From the NCBI RefSeq assembly GCF_017916325.1, contig NC_090171.1, forward strand, positions 822,501 to 886,500: DNA of 64,000 bases, in the 5' to 3' direction. The DNA is from Leishmania martiniquensis (Eukaryota > Euglenozoa > Kinetoplastea > Trypanosomatida > Trypanosomatidae). The notes beneath the pieces are model-generated. The model was not told where the DNA came from. It searched no databases and worked only from the letters and a program-made list of their open reading frames with translations. The position numbers were made by a program, and so were the translations under genes. Position 1 is the first letter of the stretch. The number at the start of each line of letters is the position of its first letter. Shown here in pieces: positions 30,286 to 41,137 of the stretch.

Positions 30286-31035
30286 CCCCACTGCCACTCT
30301 TATTCTCCCTTTGCCGTCGCGTGTGCGTGAGTGCGGTTGTGCCCGTGAGGACATCACTGATTTCGCCGTATCTCTTGCATCGCTGAGCGTCACGCAATGT
30401 GTGGAGGAGCATACGAACGGAGAGTAGAAACGCTCGCCACTTCTTGTTCTAGAGAGTCGACCTCGTGGTGAGCAGGCTGCGAAAACTGCTTGCGGGGGCT
30501 GAACAGCGGAGAGGCGGCAGCTGTGAAGGGGCACTGCGGTAAAGCACAGGAAAACGTAGCGCAGGATGGCCAATAGGGGTGAGAAGACGATGAGCAGAAA
30601 AGATTAAGTGGTGTGACCGCAACGCCCTTCTTCTTCGTCTCTCCTTTTTTTCGTCATGCGCTCTCTGCTCTCGCTCTTAATTCATGGTTGGTTGGCTGCT
30701 TGCTTGCTGCCGTTCCGTTACCGCGTGAGTAGGAGTGGTCTCGGCATGCTTGGCCCCTCTCTCGTGAGCTGAGGCCCTTAAGAGGAAGGAAGTAGTGAAC
30801 ACGCTCGACGTTCATTTGGTGCGGTACGAGTATATATGCGTATATATATATATATATGTATTGCTTATCTATCGCTCCTTCGCTCCCTCGTAACATTCGC
30901 TTCTCCGCCGCGCGTCGAAACCTTCGTTATACACGTCCTCCGTCTTTCCTTGGCAGCTCACCTTTGCGGCTCATTACGCCCGATTGGGCTTACCAATCGA
31001 ATCGCAAAAAAAAAGAGTTGTGAACGGAGCCGCCA
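30286..31035. other. 5' flank of the 1,242-aa ORF
   Basis: Mixed-composition spacer with a TA tract at 30831-30857 and a T/C-rich region from about 30860 to 30960 likely to serve as the splice signal for the next gene. No gene seen. Confidence 0.55.
30831..30857. repeat. (TA)n microsatellite
   Basis: TA repeat interrupted once by gcg, about 180 bp upstream of the next ATG. Confidence 0.85.
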
Positions 31036-34000
31036 ATGCGAATCACTACACCGACTTTGACCGCCCCAGTCGGCACCTCCGCTGTCAAAGCTCGCAAGGG
31101 GAATTCAATAGCCATCCGCACCGTCGCCGCGGAAGACGCACCATGGCACTCCCACTCACAGTTTATCGTCACACATAGCGCCACCTCGCTGAATGCGCTG
31201 TCTGCCTGCGAACCTGGCGACCCATCGTCTCCGGCACTGTCAGCCGAGGATACTGGAGGCGATCAGCGCCGTTTGATGGCCCCGGTGCTTTCCGCACGAG
31301 CTGTGCCATCTTCTGGCAGCGTATGTGAACCACCGCTGTCGTCGGCGTCGGGGCGCGCTGCGCTGAAAAAACAGTTTGTGGTGGCCGACACGCTCCACAC
31401 AACGAGGCAATCAAGCGCCTCTTGGTCTCCGTGCTCATGGAAAGAGAGCATCTGCAGCTGCACAATCCCAGCAGCCGAGATAGTAACCTGTATCTCTGAC
31501 GCCGCGGCCACGAGCGACCTCAGCGCGAACACCCTAAATACGTGCGCTACTGGTGAGATGCCACAGTGGGTGAGTGGCAGCGCTTCCGACGGTACTCCAA
31601 AACCCGCAGGCACCGGTGGAAACGCCAGCGCCCCTGCGTTGGCAGGAGTGTGGGAAAGCTCGCCCTTTGTGTCAAGCTCCTCCGCCTCTTCCAACTCCGA
31701 CTGTGCACAGAGGGCAAGGGCTGCGCAAGGAGCTCGTTGCCCCCCATGGCCGCGGCGAAGCCGCAACAGCGCTATCGCAGAAGAGCCACAGCTGCGCGCG
31801 TCACTCACCCAGGACAACCGCGGCTTCCTCAATCCAGGCTACTCGTGCGACTCGTCAGAGGAGAACAGTGCCGACGGCGGTGCCGCTGAGGCAGGAGGCC
31901 ATGATACCCCATCTGCAGCGCACTCTAGTCGAAGAGTACCGATTGCCATGCCGCCGACGCAGGGCGGGAAAGACTGCAGCAGAGCGCCTCTGCCAGGGGT
32001 CGCCACCTCTTCGGATGGCGGCGAGAGACACTTTGCCCTCGCCCTCGTTCCGCTGACCATCGAAGAGGAGCAGGCGGCCCGGCAAGTATACGACGCCCAC
32101 AGAATTCAGCTTCGGAAAATACGCCATCACACAAAACACGCCAGGGCCACTCAACGCCGCTCGCAGATCACTAAAACGGCATCCCCGTCCCCCCTGAGCA
32201 GGGGCGCGGCTGTAGGGGAGCGCGAGCTCCTGCGGCTACTTCGCAGGCTCTATCAATCTGCACAGGCCATGATGGCATCAAGTGCACATACTACCACGTC
32301 CAGGCCGAGGCCACCGCAGAGGAGGGCGGCTTCACTAACGAAGGCGGCGAACGCGGCAGGGGCGCCGCGCGCGCTTACCTCCAATGAGTACCTCCTCGGC
32401 TTGGCGGAGGTGTGCTTTGGCGCACGTCGTTTTCAAACACTTATGACCGCTGCAACCGCAGACGGTGACGTCCCCGTCCCCTTCCCAGTCGGAAACGAAG
32501 ACCAGGACGCACCTGCTCTGTCCGCTGCGTCACATTCACGGCTGTCGTCGCCGTCTATAGGGTTGACAATAGGGGAGACGCTCTCTTTTTTTTGCTGCCT
32601 CACAAGTGGCCTGGCTGCGAGCGCTCTCGAAGAAGGGCAGCCGAGGCATGCGGGTCACATTGCGAGGTTGGGGGCGAAGACTGCTTCATTACAGCCACGA
32701 CGAGACCTAACGCCCTCACAAAGGAGGCGCAGCGCCTCTGCTTCTACTCGTCAATCTGCCCTGCAGGTGTGCCGTCTCCGCTCTGCGCTGGCTGCTCGAC
32801 GCCAGAGCCGACCTCCGCCGTCCTCTCTAGCGCGTATCGTGGCAAGGCCTGCGGCGCCGACATCTCCCTCGCCGTCGAGGGCAGAGATGTCTGGGGCGGC
32901 GGCCTTGATCAGACCTCGGAAGCCACATGGACGGGGTAAGGGCCTGCGCAGCAGAACGGCAGCTCTGCCGCCGCCCTCACCGAATCTGTTCAGTAGCGAC
33001 TCGTACGAGTCCGACGCAACCTACAAGGGCGACCCCATCCTCATGTATGTGCAGCGCAGGGCGTTCGCGGAGATCGCGGAAGGCCAGGGCTCTCGCGACA
33101 GCAGCACAGTGACGCTGGTGCGACTGGCGAAGGTACTGCGCTGGTTTAACATAGCGCTTAACCCCAGTGCTGTGGAGCGCGTGTGCGGGGTGCCGATGCG
33201 GTCCTCGCCTGAGTCTCCCATCTCCATCGACTTCGATGCTTTTGTGAAGATTATCGACTCAGGCCTGCACGCTCCGTGTTGCAGCGAGGGCAGCTGCTCC
33301 TCCTTTGCATCCACCCTTGCATCTGCGGGCAACGCTGGAGACTCGCAGACGGACGTGCTCGCGCTGGACCTGCTGCCAGAGCCGCCCTTATGGGCGGCTC
33401 CGGTGCTGCCCCTCATTCCCGGCTGGACGGCGGCCACCGCTGCCTCGTTCAGCGCTGGTAGAGGTGTGGCACCTTGTGCTAGGTCGACCTGTTCTATTAG
33501 CCCAGTGCGCGACAGCGAAGGGTCGAACCGGTCGCTACTGGCCGCTGCTTCAGTGGCTTCCGCGTCGCATCCTCGCCAGAGCAGTCTCAGCAGTGTGGCG
33601 CCGACCACTTCATCAGCGGAAAGCGGCGCGAGGGTGCGCAGGTCATCTTTAGACACAGACGATGCATACCCATTCGTGGCGCGTGATTCCGCTATGGCAG
33701 TACTCTGCCGCAGTATTCGCCAGCGACTGCGCCGAGAGCTGCGTAGGAGCGTGAGCAGCGGGTCGGAAGCGCTGCTGCCACTACGAGACGGCCAAAGCAG
33801 TGCCAACTGGAGTGACGTTGGCACGGCACCAAAGGAGGAAGACTACCCGCAGCCTTCCCCGTTTACTCAGAGAACAACGGCTGTGTCATACTCGTCGAGG
33901 TCGTCCTCGCCCTCCACCGCACCAGCGTCCATGCTCAGCGGTGACGTGACCGCGGCCGGCCTGCGTAGAGGGAGCGGCTTGGTCTCTATGCGTCACAGTA

Positions 34001-34764
34001 GCGAGGCGTCCTCGACGCCGCCAACGTCGTCGAAGGGCCGAAGCGGAACGACGTGCAACACTCAACTGCTCCGCCAAAGACTGCGCAAGCAGGTCTCGCA
34101 GTCGCGGGCTGTAGCTCCTGCGTTGCCTCCTCGCTCATATGCATACACGAAGACACCTGCATTACGGAGCGTGCGTGCCCACCCCGATTCCAGTGGCGAG
34201 GAGGTCATCGTTTCCCAGTGCCCCATTACCGCGCGACGTTGGCGCGGGCGCCAGCTGAGTGGTCCGCCGCCTGCTGGCCGGGAGACTGCACGACGGCTCC
34301 CTCCCTCCACTGGCGCCGTGGGGCGGTGCCGCCAACTTCAGAGATCTACTCATCTCCTCACGTCTCTGTCCCCTTACTCGAGCACAGACCACGACCTACG
34401 AGCAACTGGAGGGCATCACCGACTGCGCAGCGCGGCACTATCGGCGCAGGGCCGGATGCGAAGATCGTTGTCGCTGAAGCCCTTTCCCGGCCAGTCAGCG
34501 CTGTACGCGCTCCCAGCTGCCGAGCCAGACTCTTTTGCCTCTCTACTGTTCCAGCCGGCACCGCCACAGACGACATCGAGACGCCCCAAGCTGAGCCGTC
34601 CACGTAGTTGCAGCACGCGACCTGCTGCGGCACGAACGCTTGGTGGTTGCGTAGCGCGCGTGTCGCATCCTCCTTTCTCACAGTCCGCTAGATCCTCGCC
34701 GCTGCCGTGGTCGAGGGAGGCTTCCCAAGGCCCGCTGGAAGGACGTCGACTGAGCTCGAGGTGA
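31036..34764 (+). CDS. Large hypothetical protein, possibly 3'-truncated
   Basis: A 1,242-aa frame with an in-frame stop just upstream (31021), so the ATG at 31036 is a sound start. Most of it is Ser/Ala/Arg-rich and probably disordered. Two compact blocks stand out: about residues 335-365 (VPLTIEEEQAARQVYDAHRI, helical) and about residues 665-745. The second has an EF-hand-like layout of two helices around LVRLAKVLRWFNIAL and ISIDFDAFVKII, but lacks a full calcium-binding loop. Short conserved-looking helices also occur near residues 395-410 (ERELLRLLRRLYQSAQAMM) and 450-475. I cannot assign a function. The stop at 34762 (TGA) is followed in the same frame by a strongly coding-like sequence, so this protein may be a shortened version of a longer ancestral one. 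Confidence 0.75.
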   Translation: MRITTPTLTAPVGTSAVKARKGNSIAIRTVAAEDAPWHSHSQFIVTHSATSLNALSACEPGDPSSPALSAEDTGGDQRRLMAPVLSARAVPSSGSVCEPPLSSASGRAALKKQFVVADTLHTTRQSSASWSPCSWKESICSCTIPAAEIVTCISDAAATSDLSANTLNTCATGEMPQWVSGSASDGTPKPAGTGGNASAPALAGVWESSPFVSSSSASSNSDCAQRARAAQGARCPPWPRRSRNSAIAEEPQLRASLTQDNRGFLNPGYSCDSSEENSADGGAAEAGGHDTPSAAHSSRRVPIAMPPTQGGKDCSRAPLPGVATSSDGGERHFALALVPLTIEEEQAARQVYDAHRIQLRKIRHHTKHARATQRRSQITKTASPSPLSRGAAVGERELLRLLRRLYQSAQAMMASSAHTTTSRPRPPQRRAASLTKAANAAGAPRALTSNEYLLGLAEVCFGARRFQTLMTAATADGDVPVPFPVGNEDQDAPALSAASHSRLSSPSIGLTIGETLSFFCCLTSGLAASALEEGQPRHAGHIARLGAKTASLQPRRDLTPSQRRRSASASTRQSALQVCRLRSALAARRQSRPPPSSLARIVARPAAPTSPSPSRAEMSGAAALIRPRKPHGRGKGLRSRTAALPPPSPNLFSSDSYESDATYKGDPILMYVQRRAFAEIAEGQGSRDSSTVTLVRLAKVLRWFNIALNPSAVERVCGVPMRSSPESPISIDFDAFVKIIDSGLHAPCCSEGSCSSFASTLASAGNAGDSQTDVLALDLLPEPPLWAAPVLPLIPGWTAATAASFSAGRGVAPCARSTCSISPVRDSEGSNRSLLAAASVASASHPRQSSLSSVAPTTSSAESGARVRRSSLDTDDAYPFVARDSAMAVLCRSIRQRLRRELRRSVSSGSEALLPLRDGQSSANWSDVGTAPKEEDYPQPSPFTQRTTAVSYSSRSSSPSTAPASMLSGDVTAAGLRRGSGLVSMRHSSEASSTPPTSSKGRSGTTCNTQLLRQRLRKQVSQSRAVAPALPPRSYAYTKTPALRSVRAHPDSSGEEVIVSQCPITARRWRGRQLSGPPPAGRETARRLPPSTGAVGRCRQLQRSTHLLTSLSPYSSTDHDLRATGGHHRLRSAALSAQGRMRRSLSLKPFPGQSALYALPAAEPDSFASLLFQPAPPQTTSRRPKLSRPRSCSTRPAAARTLGGCVARVSHPPFSQSARSSPLPWSREASQGPLEGRRLSSR

Positions 34765-35330
34765 AGCGTTGCGTATCTGAAGGCCAGCGATGCAGTCAGT
34801 CGCGCCTACCCGCTTCTCAGGCCGCTCTGCTGCTCGCGCCGCCCCTCATTCGATCGCGCCACGTTTGAAGGCCAGCGCCCCGTCTCTTTCACTGATGGCG
34901 GCGGCGTCGGCCCCTGCCCGGTCTCCATCGTGTGGCCCGACCACTCCTTTAACTTGAAAGACCACCTTGACTCATTCATGACCGAATGCTGACCTGACTG
35001 CTGCGCTAGAGTACCGTAGGAGCTTGCAGAGCTGTACGCGCGGCTTAGCGGCGTGACTCAGACACTGGCTACCCTGGCTCTAGTCAGAGAGGCCTCTGGG
35101 ATGCCAGCGCCACGCAGCGGCTCGCCAGCAGCACCAAAGCGCATCGAGTCTTCCGCTTGTCATGTCCAGCTTTGCTGGCTTCATGATCTTGGCATGTGAG
35201 TTGCGCAGCATCATGCTCTCCAGAGCGGAGGAGGGTGCGATAGTAGAGAAGGCGGCAGGGAGGGTTTCACAGTCGGCTCTCGCGCCTGCCTGGTTCAGGT
35301 TGTACGCCGGTGGGTACGCGAGCTCCACTG
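34765..35330 (+). pseudogene. Decayed or read-through 3' extension of the preceding gene
   Basis: After TGA at 34762 the same frame continues for 75 codons (to TGA at 34990) with high G/C at third positions and a balanced amino-acid mix, for example SFTDGGGVGPCPVSIVWPDH. The next part reads well only if the frame shifts by one base near 34984 (ADLTAALEYR) and returns near 35018, where the original frame gives ELAELYARLSGVTQTLATLA and continues to about 35150. From about 35162 another frame reads MSSFAGFMILACELRSIML and onward to roughly 35330. Small compensating indels plus stops are what a decaying coding region looks like. Alternatives are programmed read-through for the first segment, or assembly errors. 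Confidence 0.6.
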
Positions 35331-38278
35331 TGGTGGGTGCTGTTCTGCCCCCCCCACTCACTGGCGCCCGCTTCCCCCTTTTCCCCTTCATACGCGCATA
35401 CCTCTTTCTTCCCTCGCTTTCCTCTGTCTCAACGGGTGCCCCGCCATGTGACGGTGGTGTACTGAGAGGAGGGGGGTCGGGGCAGAGAGAGAGCAAAGCG
35501 GCTCCCTGAAAAGGCGAAAAAAGGGAGAGAAGAGGCACGCCCGACTGCAATACGAACCTCGTCGCCCCTCTCTGGGCCCGCACGTCTGTCTCTGTCCTCC
35601 TCCCAGCGCTCTTTCTCTCCCTCTTTGCCCGCCAAGTTGGGGTGCGGGACAGATGGCAGGCGTGCAGCTATGGCCGGACCACGGCCACTGCCGCCGCTCT
35701 TTTTTTGTTTTCTTCCCTTTTGCTGTTCTGTTTCTTCTTGTGTGCTTTCCGCTTCGCACTACCCCTTTTTTTCTTTCCCGCTCTTTCCATCCTTCGCGTT
35801 GGCGCTTGGGACCGGGCTGCTGGGGACGGGATAGGCTCGCGGCCGCCGTAAGAGCGGCGCGGGCCATGCCGAGGAGAGGGAGAGAGCGTGTATGTGCGGC
35901 GGCAAGTGAGCGACGGGGAGGGAAGGGTGGGTGGGATGGAGAGGAGGCAGAGACAACGGGGCGAAGCCCAAAGCAGAAGAAAAACAGCCACACGCCGAAA
36001 CTGTTGTGGCGCGCACGTCTTCCAGCACACATTCACATGCTCGGCTGTGTCTGACATTTTGCGGCATGTCAGCTGTGCGCGAGGACAAACTGCCCCTCTT
36101 TCCCTGCTATACGGTTGAAGGGCGGTTGTGTAAGAGGCGCAGAGGTGCTGTGGTCGGCGTGCCCTGCCTGCCCTTCTTCTCCCTTCCCTGAATCTCCCTC
36201 ACACCAGGATGGCTGCAGGCTGATTGGGTGTGTGTTCGGAGTGCTTTCCTCGTCTGATGCCGTCGTTGCAGCTTCCATTGCCCTTTCTCCCTCATACACG
36301 GACGTGGGCGAGTGCGCTTGTATTGGAGAGAGTAAGAATGCTTAGTGCATACGCCTCTCTCTGGGTGCCCCGTGTTGCTTTCATCAGTCCTCTGTGCAGG
36401 TGTTTAGCATACAAGCACACACACACACACACCTTTTCGTTGGCCAGCTTTGCTTTCCACGTTCTCGAAGAAGCCGGCTGTGCAACGTCGAGGAATCTCT
36501 TTGAGCGGTTCTTTCCTCTCTCCCCCCCCCCCTCTTTTTTTCTTTCGCACGTACCTCTGTGCATACGTTTGCGGTAGTGCTACCCCCCACGAACCTGAAG
36601 CGACAAAGGGACTTCAGCAATGGCGTCACCATCCTCGAAGAACTCTGCAGGCGGGTGCTTTGTCAGCCGACAGGACGCAGGCGAAGGGTACGTGAGGGGG
36701 ACGGCAGAGAGAAGGCCCATGTGCTGTTTCTTTGTCTGCCTTGATTGACTTGGCTCTCGTCTCTGCTTCACCGCGGGCTTGCGCGTGTCTTCCCGGCTGT
36801 CATGCACACATGATTGTCGTCCCCATCGAAAATGTGCCGTGCTTGAAGTGGCGCTCAACAACGACTCCCTCTCTCGTCTCCCGTCACTCTCCAACTCCTT
36901 TTATAACCCTTTTTCTCCCCCGCCCCTACACCTTATCTTCACCGTGGATCTCACCACACACACACTTGCTCATGCGCGTGCGCACATGCTCACCTACACA
37001 CGTATCGTGCCACTCCCTTTCTCTTTCCTCTGTTCCCCATGTTCTTGAGCTGCTTCAGGTGCAGACTTCCGCCAACTCTGCTGCCGTTCTGCAGTCTGTT
37101 GCAGTTCGGCTGGAGGCACTGCCGGTGCACAATCAGAAGGAGTTAGCGATAAGGGGATACGCTTGGCTGCGGGCTCGGCGACTAAAACAGAACCAGTCAC
37201 CGTAGGAACAGCAAAAGAACCGTGATTGAAGGCGATCGAATTGACGAAAGAGTGCGTACTGTGTGGTCATCCCGAAGACGAGTCGGCCTCCATCTGGCCC
37301 TCACTTGCTGGCTTCTTTTGTTGTTTCTCGCGGGCGTATCGAAGAGAGTAACGCAGGGAGAACTTCGCGTGGCGCCCTCTCTCTTTCGCATGCATCAAAC
37401 CTTTTGGGCCCCCCTCCCTTCCACGAGGCATACACGTGCGTTCCAGCAGACGAGCAAACGACTCCCCCGCCCGTGTTGCAGTACATCGCTCAAGGAAATA
37501 TACACATCCCTTCCTCCCCCTCCCCCCTTCGTCCCCCCTCCCCTCTCTCTTTCCGCGATTGCCTATTCGCGTGGTCTATACTCTTTCTTTCGTCCCTTCA
37601 TCTCCCCTTTTCCCCTCTCTTCTCCTCACACCGTCCCTCTGAACGGAGTTGGCGAGGGCTGCTCTCGTCGTGTAGGGGCTCTTGCGCGCGCGCCTGCTTT
37701 TTTTTCCCGTTCACCACCTAACTTCTTCACCTGTCTCGTCTTCCGTGAATTCCCAGCAAGGTGTTTGCGTGCACGCGGAGTTGTGTGGACCACTGTGCTT
37801 CATTTTTATCTTCACATGCTTGGGGGACAACCCTTCGAATGTTCGTTGCTCTCTCTCCCTGTCTCTATTAGCGCGTCCGAATTCGCCTCACTTCTATAAG
37901 CTCGTCATCTGTGTGCCTGCATCCAAGAGAGAGTTTGCGTGTGCGTGTGCGTGTGTGTGTGTGTGTCTGTGTCTGTACGCACGTCTTCTCTTTCATCGTT
38001 GCTCCCCTCTCCCACCCACCCCTCACACACACGCACATTCATTGGGTTTGCCTACGCGTTTTTTTTTTCGCCAGTGCTGCTCGGGCTCTCGCCATCCCTT
38101 CTTCTGCCTCTATTCTTCGCCACCGCTTTGCTGCTTCCTCGAACGGACTGCCGCACGCATTTTTCATTTTCTCTTTGCGTGTGCCTCCTCCCCTCCACAC
38201 GCCCTTTGTTGGTATATTTTCTCCCACCTCCTCCTCCCAGGTCCTCTGCACGGGTGCGTTTCGCGTCCATTAGCAGCG
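35331..38278. other. Intergenic spacer
   Basis: No gene recognised. Pyrimidine-rich, with CA/TG repeats (36417-36431, 36954-36964, 37937-37967) and C/T tracts. Open frames of up to about 225 codons are low-complexity. The last 350 bp form the 5' flank of the DENN gene. Confidence 0.6.
38215..38240 (+). promoter_or_regulatory. Candidate trans-splice acceptor of the DENN gene
   Basis: A nearly pure pyrimidine tract ends in cctcccag with AG at 38239-38240, giving a 5' UTR of about 38 nt before the ATG at 38279. The upstream in-frame codons translate this tract, which supports the choice of start. Confidence 0.6.
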
Positions 38279-41137
38279 ATGTCGGCAGCCGTATCATCGT
38301 CATGGGTGGACTGCTTGGTGTCAATCCGGTTCGATCTTGACATCGGGCCGAAGATCGAGTGTGTTTCTCCGCCAGGTGCCATTACAGAGGAGGGGAAAAT
38401 GAAGCTGCTGCACTGCGCCTTTCCAGATTGCAACCCCGACTGCGGGTACAACTTCATCTTTTACTTCACGATGCCGGACTGCACCACGGCCGCGGCGCAG
38501 AGCTTCTCGCAGACAGTGGCGCCGCCAACGACCGGAAACACGGTACCGGAGCTGTACGGCGCGGCCTTCTACCGACAGAAGCACGACCCCAATGTTCCAC
38601 GGGGCTACGTGCAGCAGGTCTTGGTGCTTCTCTCGCACTTGCCCTACTACAATGTGCACGAACTTATCCTCCGCATCGTGGCGCCGCGCTTTTGTCAATG
38701 CTGCCCGCTTTCCCCAGACACTGGTAAGGTTCCTATCTCAAGCTTGCTGGTACCAGTTCCGGAAGCTTCTTTCGAGGTGGATCACTCCTACACCACCGAG
38801 CACTACACGCAAGAGGACGTTCTGCGTGATGCGATGATGGAGCTTGCCCAGTGGCCATCGCCTCACCCACAAGTGCGCTACACTGTGACGCTGCTTCAGC
38901 AGGCCCTCGTCTTCATTACGCCGGCGCACTCGCAGCGGCAGTCGAGTCGCGCCACGCGCAGCAGCTGCGCCTCGCTCCGCACTGCCATGTCGGTCGACAG
39001 CCGCGTAGAATTTATGGATGTGGCACGAGGCAGTGCGCGGTACCGCGGTAGCACTTTGGGCAACGATTTATTGCCCCTGTTCAGACTCCTCGGTGCGCAG
39101 TTGCACCATCTAACGTACGTGTGGGAGCTGCTCATCCGACACGAGCCGCTTTTCATCCTCAGCAACACACCGTGCATGGCATCGGCGGCGGCCTTCGGCG
39201 TCGCCTCGTTGGTGCTGCCCATCGAGTTCAATGGCACGTTGCGGTCATACTTCACAGTTCAAAACGACGATTTCCCACGGCTGAGCCGAATGGGCAGGGT
39301 GTTACCTTTCCCAGTGAATGAGGGCCTCATCGTGGCCGGCACGAACCCCTTCCTGCTACGCAGCTTCAGTGGGTGGCCCAGCTTGATGGTCGTGATGGAT
39401 CACAACACGTCACCCGCGGTGACAGGCTCCATCGCCTTGCCGGCACCGAGCGTGGAGACGTGCAACGTCAGGGTGGCAGCTGCGGCAATGTCGCCTCTGC
39501 CGTCTCCCAGCCCTCTACAGCACCTGCAGCCAGGTGCTTATACAACCACCTCGCTAACAGTCTCTGTGCCGCGTGTCGTGCTGCCCGAGGAGCTTCGCGC
39601 TGAAGCTTCGCTGATTCCGCTGCCGAGCAGCGCTCACCGGCGCACGGCGTCTGGACCTGCACCCCTGTCTGCAGACGTGCACAGTCTCGCCTCCACTACG
39701 TCCCTGGGTAGTGGGTTGGCAAGCACGCGGCACCACGGCGGTCTGCATGCACCCTCTAAGGCGCTGCGGCTGAGCCCCAGCAGCATCCGCGGAAGCAGCA
39801 GCAGCGGCGGCGGCGTCTTACCCGCCCCCTCTTACACGGTAGATCCACATGCCTCGTACAAAGTGGAATCATCAACCAGCTCGTCGCCATCGGCCTCGCC
39901 CTCATCGCGTGACTCGGCTCGCGCGGAGGAGACGCTGAGTCAGGCCCGACTATCTGAGAATGGGAGTCGAGCGAAGGAGCTTGCATCAGCGAACGCGCGC
40001 GGGGCGTCCCCGACACAGGCCAGCAGCGGCGCCAGCAGCCGCGCGGAGAGAATGCCGCGTAGGCGTGAGCGGGCTCGGAGCGGCAGCAGCGAGGCCACCG
40101 TGGCGACTGCGACGTGCCTAGGGTCGGCTCCAATCACCGTACCGTCGCATGTCGCCCCTTCCGTCACCCTCTTCACCGTGGACCACTACAGGACCACGGT
40201 AGCGTCAGTGCGCGCTGCTGAGCACCGGAAACGTGGCGGCGCTCGCCGGGATAGCTCGCGAAGAAACCTGCAGCAGCGTCTCCACAACTACTTTGATTCG
40301 TCTGTCCATTTCCTGTTGAACCACACGGAGCAGACGCAGACGCTACTGAAGCGGCTAGAGATGGTGTCCCTGCTGGACGCGGATGCACAGCGAGCATCCG
40401 TCTCTCTGAGCCTTGCGCACTTGCATGGGCATCCGCGTACTATCTCCTCGCCCACCACTGGCGCAAACAGTCCATCTCTCGCATCCCTCTCGCCATCGCT
40501 ATCCTCGGCGGCTACTAGCACCACCTCCCGCAACCACAGCGCGTGCCCGACGGCGGCGATAGACGGCATCACGTCATGCTCGCAATTCTCCGTCGCCGAC
40601 GATATAGTGCGAAAGTTCTTCACGTCCCTTACCTCCGAGTTTCTCACACCCATCACAGCTTGGTTCCAGAAGGTCACGGCACCCTACACGGCCTTCCACT
40701 TGTGCGATCGCGCTTTATGCGACACGCTGCTGACCCCTTGCAGCTTTCTCGGCGACTTTGCCCAGCGGCACCGAGAGACGGCCCCACCCATGTGGACTCA
40801 GCTGCACTCGTACAAAACGTATAAGGTGGTGTACGAACGGTTCGCGCAGGGCTGCCTCTTCAAGGCATATGTGCTTCAACTCGTGGATGGGTGCTTGCGG
40901 CAGCAGATGGAGGACTTCCAGGTAGAGGAGTGGGTGATCCGTGTGCCTTCCGACGCGGAGCGTATCGACCTACTCATCAGCCTACTCAACACCGTCCAGC
41001 GAGAACTGAACGAAACCATCGATCCTGATGTGCTCTTCGTGACTTCTGCCACATCAGTGCTGGCTAGTATGGCAGTAGTGCTGCAGCAGCCTCACCGGGA
41101 GCAGTTTATGCTGAAGATTGGAGAGCTAAAGCTCTGA
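38279..41137 (+). CDS. DENND6 (FAM116)-type DENN-domain protein
   Basis: A 952-aa protein. The N-terminal block WVDCLVSIRFDLDIGPKIE, then LLHCAFPDCN, then AAFYRQKHDPNVPRGYVQQV and LVLLSHLPYYNVHELILRIV (residues about 10-145) follows the upstream DENN module of DENND6/FAM116. The central block LTYVWELLIRHEPLFILSNT, LVLPIEFNGTLRSYFTVQND and AGTNPFLLRSFSGWPSLM (about 275-375) follows its core DENN module. Residues about 390-760 are a Ser/Ala/Arg-rich insertion not seen in animal DENND6. The last 180 residues (VRKFFTSLTSEFLTPITAWF onward) fit the C-terminal module. DENN proteins are guanine-nucleotide exchange factors for Rab GTPases; DENND6 in animals acts in recycling-endosome traffic. By homology this is a Rab activator in membrane traffic, and its Rab partner is unknown. 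Confidence 0.85.
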   Translation: MSAAVSSSWVDCLVSIRFDLDIGPKIECVSPPGAITEEGKMKLLHCAFPDCNPDCGYNFIFYFTMPDCTTAAAQSFSQTVAPPTTGNTVPELYGAAFYRQKHDPNVPRGYVQQVLVLLSHLPYYNVHELILRIVAPRFCQCCPLSPDTGKVPISSLLVPVPEASFEVDHSYTTEHYTQEDVLRDAMMELAQWPSPHPQVRYTVTLLQQALVFITPAHSQRQSSRATRSSCASLRTAMSVDSRVEFMDVARGSARYRGSTLGNDLLPLFRLLGAQLHHLTYVWELLIRHEPLFILSNTPCMASAAAFGVASLVLPIEFNGTLRSYFTVQNDDFPRLSRMGRVLPFPVNEGLIVAGTNPFLLRSFSGWPSLMVVMDHNTSPAVTGSIALPAPSVETCNVRVAAAAMSPLPSPSPLQHLQPGAYTTTSLTVSVPRVVLPEELRAEASLIPLPSSAHRRTASGPAPLSADVHSLASTTSLGSGLASTRHHGGLHAPSKALRLSPSSIRGSSSSGGGVLPAPSYTVDPHASYKVESSTSSSPSASPSSRDSARAEETLSQARLSENGSRAKELASANARGASPTQASSGASSRAERMPRRRERARSGSSEATVATATCLGSAPITVPSHVAPSVTLFTVDHYRTTVASVRAAEHRKRGGARRDSSRRNLQQRLHNYFDSSVHFLLNHTEQTQTLLKRLEMVSLLDADAQRASVSLSLAHLHGHPRTISSPTTGANSPSLASLSPSLSSAATSTTSRNHSACPTAAIDGITSCSQFSVADDIVRKFFTSLTSEFLTPITAWFQKVTAPYTAFHLCDRALCDTLLTPCSFLGDFAQRHRETAPPMWTQLHSYKTYKVVYERFAQGCLFKAYVLQLVDGCLRQQMEDFQVEEWVIRVPSDAERIDLLISLLNTVQRELNETIDPDVLFVTSATSVLASMAVVLQQPHREQFMLKIGELKL

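Noticed and set aside
34762..34764. TGA as a selenocysteine codon
   Set aside because: Trypanosomatids do make selenoproteins, but nearby stops at 34990 and 35017 and frame changes fit decay better, and no SECIS element was recognised.
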